Positions 61,701 through 64,000 of a stretch of 64,000 nt of DNA are shown in pieces (within the stretch, counting starts at the first letter, position 1; each line of letters opens with the position of its first letter). The stretch lies in assembly GCA_963965975.1 (NCBI GenBank), contig OZ014411.1:23667249-23731248 (forward strand), read 5' to 3'. The notes under the pieces were generated by a model that did no database searches, was not told the DNA's origin, and was given only the letters and a program-made list of their open reading frames with translations. The stretch comes from Xestospongia bergquistia (lineage: Eukaryota; Porifera; Demospongiae; Haplosclerida; Petrosiidae). Position numbers and translations under genes: made by a program.

Positions 61701-64000
61701 TATTTAAAATTTCATAATCTTTTCTAAGTGGAATGTATGGCTGTGTATTAAAACTGCTACTAAAAAGAAGTCAATAATTTGTTCTAAAAATAGTAACAGT
61801 ATCAACACCAAAATGCAACTGACATTAGCCATGGTACTTATTAGAGAATTATCTTACAGGGCAAGCATGCCAGATCTATTATTCTTATCTCTAGCAAGTG
61901 TACCTTTGTATTTTTATTTCAGATCAATTAGAATGGACAAAGGATTAATAAAACATAATTATAGGTCTTATAAGTCTACCTTACATGTATGTCAACATGG
62001 AAGGAATAATTTATTATAATAATTTAATTGAATAATTTATATATCTGAGGCTCACTTTGTGCTTAACTACACAAAAATGCTATTACTTGATTATGATCAT
62101 TGTGTTATCATCGCTTTGTATGTTTTTGTATTTATAGTTTTCTTGTTGCCAGTGTGAAAAATGTTACATTTATTTTAAACAAAATTGTCAGTAGAAAATT
62201 GATGTGAAAGAATGTTTCATAGTAGAAGAAATACAACTACATGAGGTTGGTAAGAATATTATGAGAATGCACATAATTATGATCATCAGTGGAAAACTTG
62301 TCTACTTCACTATAACTATGATGTTTCCTCTTGGAACACTCAAGTGGGCAAGGTGGTGCTATAATCATTTTGTAGCACATCTTATGTATGTATGTAATAA
62401 TGAATTACAATTTTTTTCATCATTTAATATAATAATTATTGTTCTATATGACTTTCGAGTACAAATGAAATTAGACCAAATACACTTAACTGTTGATGCA
62501 TATAGCAACCTTTAAATTTATTAACCCTTTCTTCCAGCTGACTGACAATACTTAAAGCTTCTCGCTAGCTAGCTCTTGTATATTTCTAATGTTCTATAGC
62601 TAATAACCTTCTAAATCTGCTGCTAATTAAGCAATCTTTGTAGCTCAAGTCAGTGTTTCATTTTTTAAGTCAGTACCTTCTGAGACAAGATAGAATGATT
62701 TTTTCTATTACAATCTTCTTAAAGCATTGATTATAAAACTAAAATGACAAGTAAATACTCTGAGCTTTACACTTACTTATATGCAATCATGTGATTAATC
62801 ACCTAATCAATTCCAAAATTCTACAGGAAGTACATTTGCCTAAAAATAACATGAAATAACATTTATTTGTGAGAGGTATAGACTATGAGAGACTATAATA
62901 ATGTTTGTTTATCTGGCCACTATGAAACCCAGAATTTAATGCAAGATTAAGTAATGTTCACAGCAGAAGTACATGTCTTATTCTTACTAGTTAAACAACA
63001 TAACATTTCACTATATTGGCATAGGAAGATTTTATTTGCTTCTGAGTCTTCTATAGGGCAGAGTAAAAGGCAAGAGAGAGACTTATCATATCATGAGCTT
63101 TGACTTATAATGACTCAGCAGAATTTATGAAGTGTGATGAATTCATTGTATTCATTGACCTTACTAGCAAAACTGTTAGTGGTCACTATGTCATACACAC
63201 TCCTACATAGTACTAATTAAGGTTAATTGCATAAGTTTAAAAAAGGATGTACTTCTTAAAACAGATACCACATAAAATGTAGAACTATTCCTTACAAAAG
63301 CCCTTACATGATTTAATTTTGCATGAATTCATCATTAGTCTAGACAACCAACATGAAAATGAAAATGAATATGTGTGTATTATCTATTATTAAATCCTAT
63401 TACTGGGCTTGGAGTGGGCAGTGTATATTATAGAGATACATGGAACACATATAATTCGTAACAGATCAGGAGTGATGATATAAAAATTTAATCAACTTTT
63501 ATATAGAAGGTAATGGTGTGTATGGATAGTTTAAGTATAGTTCAAGATAAATTTTCAGACTTGTCTGTATAAATGTTCTGGTCGTGAGACTCATAATTGT
63601 GTGGTCAATTTGCAGTACCTTGAATGTATTAATTAAGAGTCAAGGGACAAACTATTTCAGGAATCTAGGATCAACATTCCTACGATGTAGCTATACAGAA
63701 TTACTAGCCAACACAACTCATGTTTGACATAGCTACTGCATTGCCAGTCACATCATTGTCTTGTTTCAGAGGCTATATTACCCCTATTATTACAATTAAT
63801 GGTTTAAGAAATTTGTAAAATTACTATATAAGTCTATGTGTGCATGACCGTCAATTTAGACATAGTAAATAAAATGACAAATATATAATTGTAACATTTT
63901 CATAATTTTGCAATATTTAGAGGAACTTACTGTTAATGTGTAAAAGACAGTTAGGTGTTGTGTCTTTTAAATTAAGGGACAAATCACTATAATGTAGTGC
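48570..64000 (-). CDS. Gene 5 (5' end beyond window): subtilisin-(SMB)x7-Ser/Pro-NIDO-AMOP-vWD-EGF-TM receptor
   Basis: Minus-strand gene cut by the right edge. The last S8 exon (64000-63931, ending AACA|GTAAGT) is followed, after a 2.7-kb intron, by seven units of Ser/Thr linker, SMB and Ser-Gly exons (61238-56596). Then come a Ser/Pro/Glu-rich exon (55966-55362), NIDO, AMOP, vWD, EGF repeats, a transmembrane helix and tail, stopping at 48570. Every deduced exon group keeps phase 1. The linker, SMB and Ser-Gly exons are 123, 183 and 57 or 81 nt, all multiples of three. The C-terminal half is a paralogue of gene 1. The middle differs completely: SMB instead of NIDO. SMB with AMOP and vWD recalls vertebrate SUSD2. 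The join from S8 across the long intron is inferred. Confidence 0.7.
49579..50908 (-). CDS. Gene 5 EGF-like repeats
   Basis: Exons 50908-50753, 50706-50578, 50525-50403, 50200-50069, 49903-49781 and 49716-49579. Same order and lengths as in gene 1, with DIDEC/DINEC calcium-binding starts. Confidence 0.85.
50958..51766 (-). CDS. Gene 5 post-vWD link region and first Cys module
   Basis: Exons 51766-51515, 51460-51201 and 51057-50958, the same lengths as in gene 1. The first is almost identical to gene 1. The second differs more ([14 protein letters not shown]), so the zone of near identity ends between them. Confidence 0.65.
51862..52495 (-). CDS. Gene 5 vWD domain with GDPH motif
   Basis: Exons 52495-52275 and 52213-51862. 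Nearly identical to gene 1 at DNA level, introns included, with only a few differences (for example CTGCAGCTC for CTGGAGTTC). GDPH is kept. Confidence 0.85.
52673..52722. repeat. TA microsatellite
   Basis: TA tract in the intron upstream of the gene 5 vWD exons. The gene 1 counterpart (about 7488-7506) is much shorter. Confidence 0.9.
52921..53011 (-). pseudogene. Partial duplicate of the second AMOP exon inside an intron
   Basis: About 90 bp match the 3' part of the AMOP exon and its donor side (53453-53540), followed by unrelated sequence. The flanking intron is also duplicated (52870-52950 against 53400-53480). It lacks the rest of the exon and an acceptor, so it should not be spliced in. 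Confidence 0.7.
53484..53994 (-). CDS. Gene 5 AMOP domain
   Basis: Exons 53994-53769 and 53680-53484, the same lengths as in gene 1 (226, 197 nt), with the paired CC and the late RRRP motif kept. Confidence 0.75.
54327..55299 (-). CDS. Gene 5 NIDO domain
   Basis: Exons 55299-55161, 54852-54638 and 54576-54327, matching the gene 1 NIDO-E exons in length (139, 215, 250 nt). Motifs [29 protein letters not shown] and [12 protein letters not shown]. Confidence 0.8.
55362..55966 (-). CDS. Gene 5 Ser/Pro/Glu-rich mucin-like exon
   Basis: A 605-nt exon with repeats of about 25 residues such as [15 protein letters not shown], ending in the same Cys segment ([12 protein letters not shown]) as gene 1. 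It is nearly twice the gene 1 exon, so the repeat number is variable. Likely O-glycosylated stalk. Confidence 0.75.
56596..57164 (-). CDS. Gene 5 unit 7
   Basis: Exons 57164-57042, 56985-56803 and 56676-56596. Intermediate SMB ([12 protein letters not shown]). Its Ser-Gly exon splices in frame to the Ser/Pro exon at 55966. Confidence 0.8.
57284..57854 (-). CDS. Gene 5 unit 6
   Basis: Exons 57854-57732, 57674-57492 and 57364-57284. Near-exact copy of unit 5. Confidence 0.8.
57974..58544 (-). CDS. Gene 5 unit 5
   Basis: Exons 58544-58422, 58364-58182 and 58054-57974. Second SMB subtype ([12 protein letters not shown]). Almost identical to unit 6 in exons and introns. Confidence 0.8.
58664..59234 (-). 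CDS. Gene 5 unit 4
   Basis: Exons 59234-59112, 59054-58872 and 58744-58664. SMB of the second subtype ([20 protein letters not shown]). Confidence 0.8.
59354..59894 (-). CDS. Gene 5 unit 3
   Basis: Exons 59894-59772, 59720-59538 and 59410-59354. VWSLSPTC-type SMB, short Ser-Gly exon like unit 1. Units 1 and 3 share this alternation, which suggests a two-unit duplication step. Confidence 0.8.
60014..60578 (-). CDS. Gene 5 unit 2
   Basis: Exons 60578-60456, 60404-60222 and 60094-60014. VWSLSPTC-type SMB, long (81-nt) Ser-Gly exon. Confidence 0.8.
60698..61238 (-). CDS. Gene 5 unit 1: Ser/Thr linker, SMB, Ser-Gly
   Basis: Exons 61238-61116, 61064-60882 and 60754-60698. SMB of the [12 protein letters not shown] type with Cys pattern CC-C-C-C-DCC-C complete. 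Short (57-nt) Ser-Gly exon. Confidence 0.8.
61239..63930 (-). other. Long intron of gene 5 (S8 to SMB array)
   Basis: No supported exon. A decayed Ser-Gly exon lies at about 61361-61420; its donor is kept but its acceptor is lost. The part near the S8 exon (about 63640-63920) matches introns of genes 2 and 3, placing gene 5 in the SMB lineage. Open frames at 61813-62515 (+) have no recognisable domain. Confidence 0.5.
63931..64000 (-). CDS. Gene 5 S8 subtilisin, C-terminal 23 residues (partial)
   Basis: It encodes [20 protein letters not shown] and then HIN before the phase-1 donor, the same as the end of the gene 2 and gene 3 protease exons. The rest lies outside the window. Confidence 0.75.

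Noticed and set aside
61813-62515. Two open frames of about 70-100 codons on the plus strand
   Set aside because: No recognisable domain, AT-biased composition, and they lie in the long intron of gene 5.

Overview
The window looks like nuclear DNA of a demosponge, probably Amphimedon queenslandica or a close relative. The evidence is AT-rich sequence, many short exons with GT-AG introns of about 50-700 bp, TA microsatellites, and animal extracellular families (NIDO, AMOP, vWD, calcium-binding EGF, somatomedin B, SRCR). The species is inferred from genome style and is not proven.

The core is a tandem family of five minus-strand genes. Each begins with a signal peptide, an inhibitor_I9 propeptide and a proteinase K/PCSK9-like subtilisin (S8) domain with all catalytic residues. 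In every copy the S8 exon ends at the same phase-1 splice donor instead of a stop that ends the gene. Gene 1 (3322-23606) reads in phase through 39 deduced exons into four NIDO cassettes, a Ser-Gly linker, a Ser/Pro-rich stretch, then NIDO-AMOP-vWD-EGF, a transmembrane helix and a short tail. The deduced exons sum to 8064 nt, a multiple of three (about 2687 residues). Gene 5 (48570 to beyond the right edge) has the same ends, but its middle is seven copies of a 660-690 bp unit made of a Ser/Thr linker, a somatomedin B (SMB) domain and a Ser-Gly repeat. Genes 2 (27902-30338), 3 (38656-41788) and 4 (43680-47078) are shorter and have lost, or never had, the membrane module. Intron similarity splits the family into a NIDO lineage (genes 1 and 4) and an SMB lineage (genes 2, 3 and 5).

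Layout: 1-3321 left flank with a decayed Gypsy gag remnant; 3322-23606 gene 1; 24205-24292 near-perfect palindrome; 25313-27341 broken SRCR receptor gene (+); 27902-30338 gene 2; 30611-36363 apparently whole CACTA (EnSpm)-type DNA transposon with two divergent genes; 37078-37493 SF3A2 exon remnants (+); 38088-38395 EGF relic of a lost receptor module; 38656-41788 gene 3; 42154-42279 first exon of SF3A2 (+); about 42377-43450 Gypsy gag-protease fossil; 43680-47078 gene 4; 48570-64000 gene 5.

The notable candidate system is a family of membrane-anchored, mucin-like receptors that carry their own subtilisin at the N terminus. A GDPH autocleavage motif in the vWD domain could separate the protease-bearing part from the membrane stub. 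All middle cassettes are symmetric phase 1-1 exons, so NIDO or SMB units can be added or lost without breaking the frame. The exon chains rest on splice phase and homology between copies. Transcript evidence is needed to prove that the protease and receptor parts are one mRNA.
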